From Membranipora membranacea (taxonomy: Eukaryota; Bryozoa; Gymnolaemata; Cheilostomatida; Membraniporidae), in the NCBI GenBank assembly GCA_914767715.1, contig OU612074.1, forward strand, positions 10,946,062 through 11,010,061: 64,000 nt of DNA, in the 5' to 3' direction. Below the pieces are notes generated by a model, which was not told the DNA's origin, searched no databases, and saw only the letters and a program-made list of their open reading frames with translations. This document shows, one piece after another, positions 61,601-64,000 of this stretch (its first letter is position 1; each line of letters opens with the position of its first letter). A program made the position numbers and the translations under genes.

Positions 61601-64000
61601 CAACATCCAACATATTCTGAAACATAGTTTAAGTTTTTCCAACAATTCAAGACAATCCTTCCTGTTGTGGCAAGTTCTGTCAGTTCAGCAGTTGGTTATA
61701 CACCTTGTCATCAGAACTCCCCTTGCTGCAACTCTTGAGAAAATTTATGCCATGGCATTTCAAAATAGATATATTTGATTCCTGCCACATCCTTATCATG
61801 TTACTTTAAAGCTGTTTTATACCTTATATTTGTGTCCTCTCTCTCTTCCACATTATATTCCACACCTACGCTACCTCTACATTTCTGTTATAGTATTTGC
61901 ACAATATGAAAATGTGAAGTGCTCCTATAACCATCTTCACACATAACATATATATGTCACCGCACAAACAGCTATTATTATAAGCTGTCTGTCATCTTCA
62001 TCTCTTAATTTTGGTGGTGTTTATGATGACATAAACTCTAGTCAGGCATTGTTTTATGTGTGCAATGCATTATCTAAATCCAATACCAGGATAAATTACG
62101 CTCACGATTTTTGAATTGGGTCAACCTTTTGTTAGTACCATAGACTGATTTTTCGCTGCCCTCTGTCAAATATTGTACCAAGTGGAGGCAAATTAAATCC
62201 ATCCGCATATTGCACCCTGCTGCACCCTACTTGGCATTACATATTTGATTCCACTGGTTATTGGGTCATAACATTCCAAAACTTACAAAGTTGTTTATCA
62301 TCACATATTGTTTTCTGTTACAGGAAAGCCATATTGAGCATAGAACCATTCGGTCTGAGAATAGATAAGGGATACATTCTTTCACTACTGGATTTCATCA
62401 CTGAGTGTAGAACGAAACAGAATGAGGAGCAGTATAACGCAATGATGGTATGTTCACTTCTTAGATAGTATTGGTACCAACTCTATACTAAGTTGCAAAT
62501 ATTGTTTTTCCTTATTGCAATATTTGCAATTCGTCAACTGATGAGGGTGTTTAAGTTCAAGGCACACTATGTCTCCGACTTTTCAAGTATGAGCCACATT
62601 TGGGTGTTTTAATTCAGACAATCGAAAGACATCTTATCCTACTCATATCTGTTGTACATTCTCACATATACTTTGGACAGCTCCATACACAGATGTGTAG
62701 TTTCCTGACATGATATCCAAAAGTTGCATTATATGTGCTGCTTTTAAATCAGCATCTTTCAAACACACACACAAAACAATTAAACTAATGGCCATAATAT
62801 TTCTCTTTGTATGATATGATGGGTCAAAAACGGGGAGCGAAGTGAACTCTTCGAACCAAATGCCTTACAAGAGTATACTCAAAAATACCGAAAAATTTTC
62901 GTCGTTGCTTTTGTAGAAAAAATATCATGAGGAAGATATAGAATACTGTATGAGAGATCTGTGTGCTGACACAAAACACAAGGTAAGTTCTCATTCACAC
63001 GTTCTCCTGGTAATCTAGTTAGTACTCATAGTAATTTCTCAGAGGCCACTCTCTGAAAAGTCTAAGAACTAATACTTCAGAACCCCTGTGGGTTTGCAGG
63101 GTTTCGTGGTCATGAAGTGATCCGTGAGACATAAATGTTAGTTACGTCTGTGATGACAGTTCCACGCTACGTTTTCTCACGGATTGCGAGGTATCCTTAG
63201 CTTTACATCATGGCAGTGAACATAGTCATAACTCAAACTCGTTTTCACAATAACAATATATGATAGCAGAACAGCAGACCATCAGAACCGCTAGCAGAAT
63301 TGTCTGTGGGTGATGTTAGTATTTGAGTTAAAACGAATCTGGTACCTGGCACTTGGTACAATTTTCTTATTTCTTAGAGGCAAAAAAGAAGCGAATTTAT
63401 CTGTTGCAGTTGTCCCAAATATTGAACTAGCTTCCATTTTTCCTTTAATTCATTTAAAACCACTCCATTATAAATACCATGTTTTCTACAACAGTTTCAA
63501 TAAAAAAAATTTCAATCAACTTTTTTTAAGTAACACGGGATATATCCAGCTTTTAGATTGTTTCAATATTAATTGAATATGTATATTTAACCAGGCCGAG
63601 GTAAGAAATTGGTTTCTTACACTGATTAATAGCTGTTTATATTACAAATACTGTCGCTCATTTATTCTACATATCAAAGCTTCGTTAATGTTCAAGTTTG
63701 GAATTGTTTACTGTTTTGTCATGACATAGATGATCTGTAAGCTTTATTTTCATCTTTAATGTCCCCAATATGTATTATTCCCTTCATTCGAGCATCAAAA
63801 AAAGAGTCACATATCAAACCAGTTTTATATTTCTCCTCTACAGACAGATCATTCGTCTGGTGCTAAGATTTATGTAGAAGACTTTATGATATCAGATATT
63901 AAAGTACGACTGAGCTTCTCAATGCTCGGTGTTCCTCACTTAGCTGACGTAGAAAACACGCAGAGCTCATTCGGAGGTGACGTTGTCGACTTTCTCCTCA
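1645..64000 (+). CDS. VPS13A/C: VPS13A/C-type bridge-like lipid-transfer protein, 69 exons, both ends outside window
   Basis: VPS13 proteins are long rod-like bridges at membrane contact sites. A hydrophobic groove moves phospholipids in bulk from the ER to mitochondria, endolysosomes or lipid droplets. Sixty-nine exons with GT-AG borders join in one open frame of about 3,277 codons, colinear with human VPS13A as I recall it: the IHIRYEDDIT motif (exon 3), LWWKYAY (exon 6), FSNWWSGG (exon 8), VWEPLIEP (exon 41), the VAB repeats, and LRIDKGYILSLLDFITE (exon 67). VPS13B and VPS13D match less well at these places. The segment is longer than the same part of human VPS13A (3,174 residues in all), mainly through extra linkers, so it could be compared with the longer VPS13C. 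Invertebrates often keep one gene for the A/C pair, hence the joint symbol. Exon coordinates are in the eight segment entries. The coding span is not continuous; introns make up most of it. The last exon runs off the window. Confidence 0.95.
1834..5224 (+). other. VPS13 introns 1-2 (apart from exon 2)
   Basis: 1834-3241 and 3325-5224. Apart from the poly-C tract nothing is recognised. Short reading frames here lack family motifs and splice context. Confidence 0.6.
3753..3776. repeat. Poly-C tract
   Basis: Sixteen C in a row at 3758-3773, with CCCCT before. The length may be an assembly or polymerase artefact. It lies in intron 2. Confidence 0.9.
6233..6270. repeat. Near-perfect 38-bp palindrome
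   Basis: CTCATGGGGTCAATTAG is followed by a four-base loop and its inverse with one mismatch. It lies in intron 4. Confidence 0.85.
7891..8220. mobile_element. Foldback MITE-like element, 330 bp, 19-bp terminal inverted repeats
   Basis: Left end AAAGTGACAGTCCTATTAG (7891-7909) and right end (8202-8220) are inverted copies differing at one base. TA-rich flanks may include a TA target duplication. Inside are further inverted pieces, including GGATCATAGTGGATC against CACTATGATCC. There is no coding capacity. It lies in VPS13 intron 6. Confidence 0.7.
8436..16906 (+). CDS. VPS13A/C: VPS13 exons 7-17: first repeating-beta-groove segment (residues 301-761)
   Basis: Exons: 8436-8583, 9440-9578, 10139-10233, 11289-11406, 11829-11969, 13851-13957, 14385-14513, 14859-15005, 15488-15584, 16037-16157, 16767-16906. 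Exon 7 is a charged helix (LYKLYRNLYVKKL, then an acidic, basic run) like the human segment after the WW-YA motif. Exon 8 carries FSNWWSGG, the counterpart of human WFSWLWSW. Exons 9-17 show the alternating short strands of the groove, for example LPISITYDH, VEATLYSPCLIIP, QLIVDLGRIQVNTE and FKIDSELDRLVFKVS. All junction phases agree. No charged break of the hydrophobic-strand pattern suggests a pseudogene. Intron 11 (11970-13850) is 1.9 kb; joining its flanking exons directly keeps the frame, so no exon needs to be placed in it. Confidence 0.92.
8957..9274 (+). mobile_element. tRNA-derived SINE with 12-bp target-site duplication
   Basis: The head has an A-box-like TGGTCTAATGG and a B-box-like GGTTCAATTCC, the internal Pol III promoter of a tRNA. 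The body follows to about 9274 and ends in a GATGATGAT run. The identical 12-mer ATAGTTCATGAA flanks it at 8945-8956 and 9275-9286, a target-site duplication from LINE-driven insertion. The body matches a second copy near 37797-38090. It lies in VPS13 intron 7. An open reading frame through it on both strands is incidental. Confidence 0.85.
10234..11288 (+). other. VPS13 intron 9
   Basis: Nothing recognised. The neighbouring exons join in frame without any added exon. Confidence 0.6.
11981..12121 (+). repeat. Two-copy tandem repeat, 74-bp period
   Basis: 11981-12047 and 12055-12121 share CCTAGTCTGA.TAA.ACCACTGTAT and CATCATAAGATGAACAT. It begins 12 bases into intron 11. Confidence 0.8.
13140..13395. 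mobile_element. Copy of the palindromic MITE family
   Basis: It has the phrases ATAGAGAGTGAATTAATTCAC, AGCATGAGTACCA and ACTAAATTGACTCTAGCGATC, in the same order as the element in intron 43. It lies in VPS13 intron 11. Confidence 0.55.
16907..17970 (+). other. 5' part of VPS13 intron 17, upstream of the nested collagen-like gene
   Basis: It must hold the promoter of the nested gene. No clear TATA box or initiator was found near 17850-17960. It contains the hairpin at 17136-17205. Minus-strand reading frames here show no motif. Confidence 0.45.
17136..17205. repeat. Imperfect hairpin, about 28-bp stem
   Basis: TATAGCCTTGTCAACGGCCA at the left pairs with the right arm ending GACAAGGCTATA across a loop of about 13 bases. 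Several internal mismatches. It lies in intron 17, upstream of the collagen-like gene. Confidence 0.7.
17971..19693 (+). CDS. Nested gene: type II transmembrane short-chain collagen C4-like protein, 351 aa, 4 exons
   Basis: Exons: 17971-18234, 18552-18665, 18806-18860, 19071-19693; phases 0/0, 0/0, 0/1, 1/stop. Order of parts: short cytosolic tail with KRR at 3-5; membrane segment at about 14-39 (LVCCMVLLVVIVLFAVV); leucine-heptad coiled coil at about 48-90; RGKR at 104-107, a furin-type site; Gly-X-Y triplets at 121-135 (GPPGPQGQPGKDG); one N-X-S sequon at N135; then a C-terminal domain from about 155 with 10 cysteines, including FVRWGK, CAVC, YICVDK and ACVVCSK. This C domain matches the non-collagenous domain of short-chain collagen C4-like proteins of sponges and cnidarians as I recall them. 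Coiled-coil trimerisation followed by a short triple helix recalls MACIT collagens and ectodysplasin. It likely makes a membrane-anchored or shed matrix protein. The ATG at 17971 was chosen because it opens the basic tail before the membrane segment. It lies wholly within VPS13 intron 17, on the same strand. Confidence 0.88.
19922..19927 (+). promoter_or_regulatory. Polyadenylation signal of the nested collagen-like gene
   Basis: An exact AATAAA lies 229 bases after the TAG stop of the collagen-like gene and before any further gene. This spacing is ordinary for a 3' UTR. Inferred by motif and position only. Confidence 0.5.
20280..20470 (-). mobile_element. Possible decayed antisense tRNA-SINE
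   Basis: Read on the minus strand it has a B-box-like GGTCAATTCCTGG with GATGACCTA before it, similar to the 5' part of the SINE at 8957. The rest does not match well and no flanking duplication was seen. Weak call. Confidence 0.3.
20618..24253 (+). CDS. VPS13A/C: VPS13 exons 18-24: variable linkers and groove segment (residues 762-1151)
   Basis: Exons: 20618-20757, 21041-21254, 21889-21927, 22400-22567, 22883-23029, 23401-23608, 24000-24253. Exons 18-20 form a polar, acidic linker (SPGSVGAYDEPDN, ADDSSENSDSF) at the place where human VPS13A and C hold their FFAT motif and acidic loop. Exon 20 is only 39 nt and is also phase-symmetric (1/1). Exons 21-23 return to groove strands (GVTLRIKGELALQLRSD, ITFHLSTVKLCISDNS). 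Exon 24 ends in a Ser-rich then Lys/Arg-rich tract (KKPKRKRKG). The exon 21 donor was set at 22567, not the earlier GT at 22544 (after LVG), because the later site keeps the strand that continues into exon 22. A CATGACATTA-type minisatellite lies just upstream of the exon 24 acceptor. Confidence 0.9.
21265..21365. repeat. AT microsatellite
   Basis: A TATATA run is interspersed with TAGGTTATATAG, starting about 10 bases after the exon 19 donor. Length is likely polymorphic. Confidence 0.85.
23855..23962. repeat. CATGACATTA-type minisatellite
   Basis: Irregular repeats of ACCATGACATTA and GCCATGACATAAT lie about 40 bases before exon 24. Confidence 0.8.
24568..24691. repeat. Minisatellite of 12-mer GATTCTGATCCC and variants
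   Basis: About ten units, becoming irregular on the right (GATCCGGCTC, GATCCGATTC). It lies in intron 24, about 40 bases before exon 25. Confidence 0.85.
24730..28136 (+). CDS. VPS13A/C: VPS13 exons 25-31: central groove segment (residues 1152-1458)
   Basis: Exons: 24730-24846, 25238-25320, 25711-25887, 26232-26357, 26884-27065, 27539-27686, 28049-28136. Exons 25-28 follow human VPS13A closely: LDIKEIGAEY for IKIEGLDSEM, ASIYKNVVVVEEGKKEVMTFHM for the AIYKKAVYITGKEVFSFKM strand pair, then KFISRLTNFFSIF for the helix near the middle of the protein. Exon 29 starts AKTPLVTVP, the counterpart of IKAPVVVIP. Exons 30-31 join as ASMNQIV+IEVSQLD with no inserted residues relative to human, which is why the 29-nt exon-like stretch between them was left out. 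The exon 26 acceptor (25237) is a moderate site, picked because it alone gives the right phase and the colinear sequence. Confidence 0.91.
28137..29979 (+). other. VPS13 intron 31, 1.8 kb
   Basis: A fragment of the MITE family near 28300; the rest is unremarkable. The frame at 28925-29191 shows no motif or splice support. Confidence 0.55.
28260..28350. mobile_element. Partial copy of the palindromic MITE family
   Basis: GCCACATGTTAGACACCGAGATTAAATCGACT follows the pattern of the family core, but the rest is not recognised. It lies in intron 31. Confidence 0.35.
29980..37610 (+). CDS. VPS13A/C: VPS13 exons 32-41: groove segment before the VAB domain (residues 1459-1950)
   Basis: Exons: 29980-30122, 30673-30842, 31543-31672, 32225-32381, 32909-33057, 33485-33622, 34523-34694, 35076-35180, 36850-37028, 37479-37610. 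Exon 32 opens with a Ser/Gly linker (ISSAISSSGSTGGSGANG) then groove strands. Exons 33-34 carry two strand pairs (VAELKVVYSHP, MYTISVEEMRFNVNMP). Exon 35 has five prolines in a row (SEPPPPPVAVGRG) and leads into a basic linker ending in exon 36. Exon 37 reads EAEIKLQDMSVYTTS, like human TAAIKDLQVRACP. Exon 40 has VQNLVLDEFEMHIEFAV, and exon 41 LDVWEPLIEPIYDRD, the family hallmark that comes just before the VAB linker. The exon 39 acceptor is AAG (35073-35075), weaker than the others. Confidence 0.91.
30168..30295. repeat. Dispersed repeat shared with 45240-45352
   Basis: Both places read GATTGGGGAA, GGTGCTACACA.GCCTATT, ATCTAGGCCTA or a close form, and CAATACAATTTGG in order. The family is not known to me. 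Confidence 0.5.
33091..33372. repeat. Dispersed repeat, copy 1
   Basis: It shares with 49937-50142 the ordered phrases CAAAGCATG, AGTCAG.CAG.TACTTATGAT, GCATGGTAAAAAA, GGCATGAATTATTGA and CTGCATTATGAT. The ends (GACTAAAGCATG-like and CTGCCTGAC) look like inverted termini, so it may be another MITE. It lies in intron 36. Confidence 0.55.
35181..36849 (+). other. VPS13 intron 39, 1.7 kb
   Basis: Holds the hairpin at 35657-35715; nothing else recognised. Confidence 0.55.
35657..35715. repeat. Compact hairpin, about 25-bp stem with G-U pairs
   Basis: AGTCTGAGACCATAGACTG pairs with CAGTCTGTGGTCCTAGACT, mismatched at two or three places or by G-U wobble, around a loop of about 11 bases. It lies in intron 39. 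Confidence 0.7.
37797..38090 (+). mobile_element. Second, older copy of the same tRNA-derived SINE
   Basis: It shares with the element at 8957-9274 the body phrases AGTCAT..TGATTTGGTACTGGCAC, CCATTCATCCT.GCCAGGT, CTGCCTCTTCGATA.AA and AACTCTCTC.GC, in the same order. The tRNA head is decayed and no clear target-site duplication was found. It lies in intron 41, about 30 bp before exon 42. Confidence 0.75.
38122..44046 (+). CDS. VPS13A/C: VPS13 exons 42-49: disordered linker and first VAB repeat (residues 1951-2316)
   Basis: Exons: 38122-38260, 38746-38844, 39935-40084, 40573-40661, 41057-41257, 41741-41946, 42476-42502, 43858-44046. Exons 42-45 encode a long polar and acidic linker (SSATDEDEVDTFIAPAG, EVEEEMEVPTV) that is much longer than the matching human stretch. 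Exon 46 returns to structure (MCTYLSLISRDKLLINVSPQGLNVISSVIE, the counterpart of the human groove strand and helix ending AFTEAA). Exon 47 holds the first VAB repeat (NITNLLGIPACISL). Exon 48 is a 27-nt cassette candidate. Exon 49 holds a Thr/Ser/Lys-rich loop. The exon 45 donor could be at 40661 or 3 nt later, adding one residue. The exon 44 and 46 acceptors are AAG sites. Confidence 0.88.
38624..38681 (+). repeat. Two-copy tandem repeat, 29-bp period
   Basis: TATTTAGAGCATAAATTAAA and the bases after it are repeated back to back at 38624 and 38653, in intron 42, about 65 bp before exon 43. Confidence 0.85.
38915..39465. mobile_element. Palindromic MITE-like element with a nested hairpin
   Basis: Outer arms at about 38915-39000 and 39370-39465 are inverted, diverged copies (shared core, one strand: CACATGT.AGGT....ACTAAATTGA). 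Inside, GTAAATTAATTCACTCTCTATC at about 39053-39075 is inverted at 39171-39193. It has no open frame. Related sequence occurs at 13140-13395 and partly at 28260-28350. It lies in intron 43. Confidence 0.6.
42476..42502 (+). CDS. VPS13A/C: 27-nt VPS13 microexon 48 (candidate cassette)
   Basis: The microexon lies between an acceptor GCAG at 42472-42475 and a donor GTAAGT at 42503. It enters and leaves in phase 2, so both inclusion and skipping keep the frame. It adds an acidic stretch, ILDEDEDP. It lies between the first VAB repeat and a long loop. Strong splice sites and correct phase support it; transcript evidence is absent. Confidence 0.75.
42503..43857 (+). other. VPS13 intron 48, 1.35 kb
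   Basis: Nothing recognised apart from a short local inverted repeat (CTGATTGGCTGG against CCAATCAG) near 42540-42580. Confidence 0.5.
44441..55922 (+). CDS. VPS13A/C: VPS13 exons 50-60: VAB adaptor-binding domain (residues 2317-2930)
   Basis: Exons: 44441-44594, 45021-45193, 47214-47367, 47823-47951, 48364-48546, 48970-49170, 50215-50409, 51431-51670, 54702-54833, 55230-55366, 55781-55922. The VAB (SHR-BD) domain sits beside the rod and binds Pro-X-Pro motifs in organelle adaptors. Repeats can be read by their Asn and strand: KNELQYPVEVSY (exon 50/51), KNFLPFRLKLDI (53), SNTTGINLQF (55), NNLPYNIMY (57) and ENLTDFTLSF (59), with NITNLLGIPACIS in exon 47 as the first. Exon 52 was extended to 47367, past an earlier GT at 47280, since only the later donor puts exon 53 in the frame VPRVCQSAKCSANCPSFDIIL. 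Exon 60 has WPNPSGPRKLYW, like human WADPVGSRRLKW. Intron 57 carries an antisense nested gene. Confidence 0.92.
45194..47213 (+). other. VPS13 intron 51, 2.0 kb
   Basis: Holds the dispersed repeat at 45240-45352 and a stretch near 46393-46462 resembling 26775-26850. No gene seen on either strand. Confidence 0.55.
45240..45352. repeat. Dispersed repeat shared with 30168-30295
   Basis: This is the second copy, in intron 51, diverged from the first by scattered substitutions. Confidence 0.5.
49937..50142. repeat. Dispersed repeat, copy 2
   Basis: This is the partner of 33091-33372, in intron 55 just before exon 56. A terminal fragment with the same start (GACCAAAGCAT, CAGGCAGT) is seen near 9611-9640. 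Confidence 0.55.
50628..51374 (+). repeat. Recent tandem duplication, 375-bp period, two copies
   Basis: Copy 1 is 50628-50999 and copy 2 is 51003-51374. They differ by a few substitutions, one deleted base triplet region, and the length of a poly-C run (14 C at 50813-50826 against 12 C at 51187-51198). Both lie in intron 56, ending 56 bp before exon 57. The sequence is not coding. Confidence 0.92.
52153..54355 (-). CDS. Nested antisense gene: 174-aa basic coiled-coil protein, 7 exons, unrecognised
   Basis: Exons in transcript order: 54355-54344, 54108-54077, 53833-53784, 53514-53449, 52955-52872, 52679-52554, 52307-52153. Lengths 12, 32, 50, 66, 84, 126 and 155 add to 525 nt, giving 174 codons and a TAA; each exon is bounded by AG/GT on the minus strand and all phases join. 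The protein starts MASQAKDVIKGKAKR, continues basic (RREREKKDD, LRKNMANLKKKGE), then has helical coiled-coil sequence at about 50-122 (IDQLRSELTDAMDQLQLYRAEN; EYQALEKEVAGIKDQ). The tail from 124 is acidic and Trp-bearing (SSRWSEASEASGVEFG, VWGWQHDV). No catalytic motif, signal peptide or membrane segment is seen. I do not recognise the family; a cytoskeletal, ciliary or adaptor role is only a guess from the coiled coil. Exon 6 could start 9 nt later (52670) in the same frame. The gene sits inside VPS13 intron 57, transcribed against it. Confidence 0.8.
54926..55165 (+). mobile_element. tRNA-derived SINE of a different family
   Basis: A tRNA-like head at about 54929-55012 has the A box TGGCTCAGTTGG and the B box GGTTCAAATCCC (54989-55000), with possible D, anticodon and T stems but no matching acceptor stem. 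The body downstream differs from the other SINE. It lies in intron 58, ending shortly before exon 59. The 3' limit is uncertain. Confidence 0.6.
55625..55690. repeat. Tetranucleotide GATT/GATC repeat
   Basis: A run of GATT with GATC variants, in intron 59 about 90 bases before exon 60. Confidence 0.88.
56424..64000 (+). CDS. VPS13A/C: VPS13 exons 61-69: post-VAB groove, truncated by window end (residues 2931-3277)
   Basis: Exons: 56424-56543, 56763-56887, 57123-57255, 59678-59812, 60170-60321, 61067-61096, 62324-62447, 62917-62982, 63844-64000 (incomplete). Exon 61 reads IYWQSFGDNLQRVLTLSDN, like human YLVSFFEGLQRIILFTED. Exon 62 reads LEISLLSINHSPSKW. Exon 65 reads LPDAIFPVVFHPTKK, the counterpart of IHGAVFPFVFYPVKP. 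Exon 67 reads SIEPFGLRIDKGYILSLLDFITE. Exon 69 reads KIYVEDFMISDIKVRLSFSM, which in human precedes the ATG2_C amphipathic helices. Exon 66 is a 30-nt cassette candidate. The exon 64 start at 59678 uses an AAG acceptor; the CAG nearer 59622 would give an in-frame stop. The C-terminal membrane-binding part lies past 64000. Confidence 0.9.
57253..57688 (+). repeat. Duplicated intron 63 segment, copy A
   Basis: From the last codon of exon 63 and its donor (GAGGTAAGC) onward, this stretch recurs at 59052-59491 with few changes. Together with 56004-56068, repeated at 58980-59045, it shows a segmental duplication in which the exons between are missing from the second copy. Confidence 0.9.
58980..59491 (+). 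repeat. Mosaic duplicate: intron 60 piece joined to intron 63 piece
   Basis: 58980-59045 copies 56004-56068, and 59052-59491 copies 57253-57688. The junction drops the 1.18 kb that holds exons 61-63, except the final GAG. It enlarges intron 63. Confidence 0.88.
61067..61096 (+). CDS. VPS13A/C: 30-nt VPS13 microexon 66 (candidate cassette)
   Basis: The microexon is flanked by CCCACAG (ending 61066) and GTGAGT (61097). It enters and leaves in phase 2 and encodes DGENFVAES plus split codons. Human VPS13A aligns better when it is skipped (YKKAILSIEPFGLRID), so it is probably an optional insertion before the strand of exon 67. It stands alone in 2 kb of intron. Confidence 0.68.
61097..62323 (+). 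other. VPS13 intron 66, 1.2 kb
   Basis: Nothing recognised. Confidence 0.55.
62983..63843 (+). other. VPS13 intron 68
   Basis: Nothing recognised. The reading frame at 63310-63576 is AT-rich and has no motif. Confidence 0.5.

Noticed and set aside
1-64000. CRISPR arrays, operons, prophage or other bacterial features
   Set aside because: Spliced genes throughout; the repeats seen are eukaryotic minisatellites, SINEs and MITE-like elements.

Overview
This is a metazoan nuclear genomic window with spliced genes, GT-AG introns of a few hundred bases to 3.7 kb, and an AT-rich background full of small repeats. Almost the whole + strand is one very large gene: the VPS13A/C-type bridge-like lipid-transfer protein. 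I assembled 69 coding exons (1645-64000) whose phases join without a break, giving about 3,277 codons. The 5' exons (start codon, first part of the chorein domain) and the 3' end (ATG2_C and PH-like regions) lie outside the window.

Layout: 1645-7611, N-terminal chorein region; 8436-37610, the repeating-beta-groove bridge with several low-complexity linkers; 38122-41257, an acidic/Ser-Pro linker; 41741-55922, the VAB adaptor-binding domain, with six recognisable repeats each carrying the hallmark Asn; 56424-64000, the post-VAB groove leading to ATG2_C. Two exons of 27 and 30 nt are phase-symmetric and look like optional cassettes. A 29-nt exon-like segment at 27876-27904 would cause a premature stop if included.

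The two longest introns each carry a complete nested gene. Intron 17 holds, on the same strand, a four-exon gene (17971-19693) for a 351-residue type II membrane protein with a coiled coil, a furin-type RGKR site, a very short Gly-X-Y stretch and a 10-Cys C-terminal domain like that of sponge/cnidarian short-chain collagen C4. Intron 57 holds, on the opposite strand, a seven-exon gene (54355-52153) for a 174-residue basic, coiled-coil protein that I do not recognise.

The remaining introns hold tRNA-derived SINEs (one with a 12-bp target-site duplication), foldback MITE-like elements, minisatellites, a recent 375-bp tandem duplication, and a duplicated intron segment from which the exons between its two parts are missing. 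The short-chain collagen C4 family points to an invertebrate (sponge, cnidarian or another invertebrate with this family). I cannot name the phylum from sequence alone. Protein family calls rest on my recollection of human VPS13A and of short-chain collagens; no search was run.
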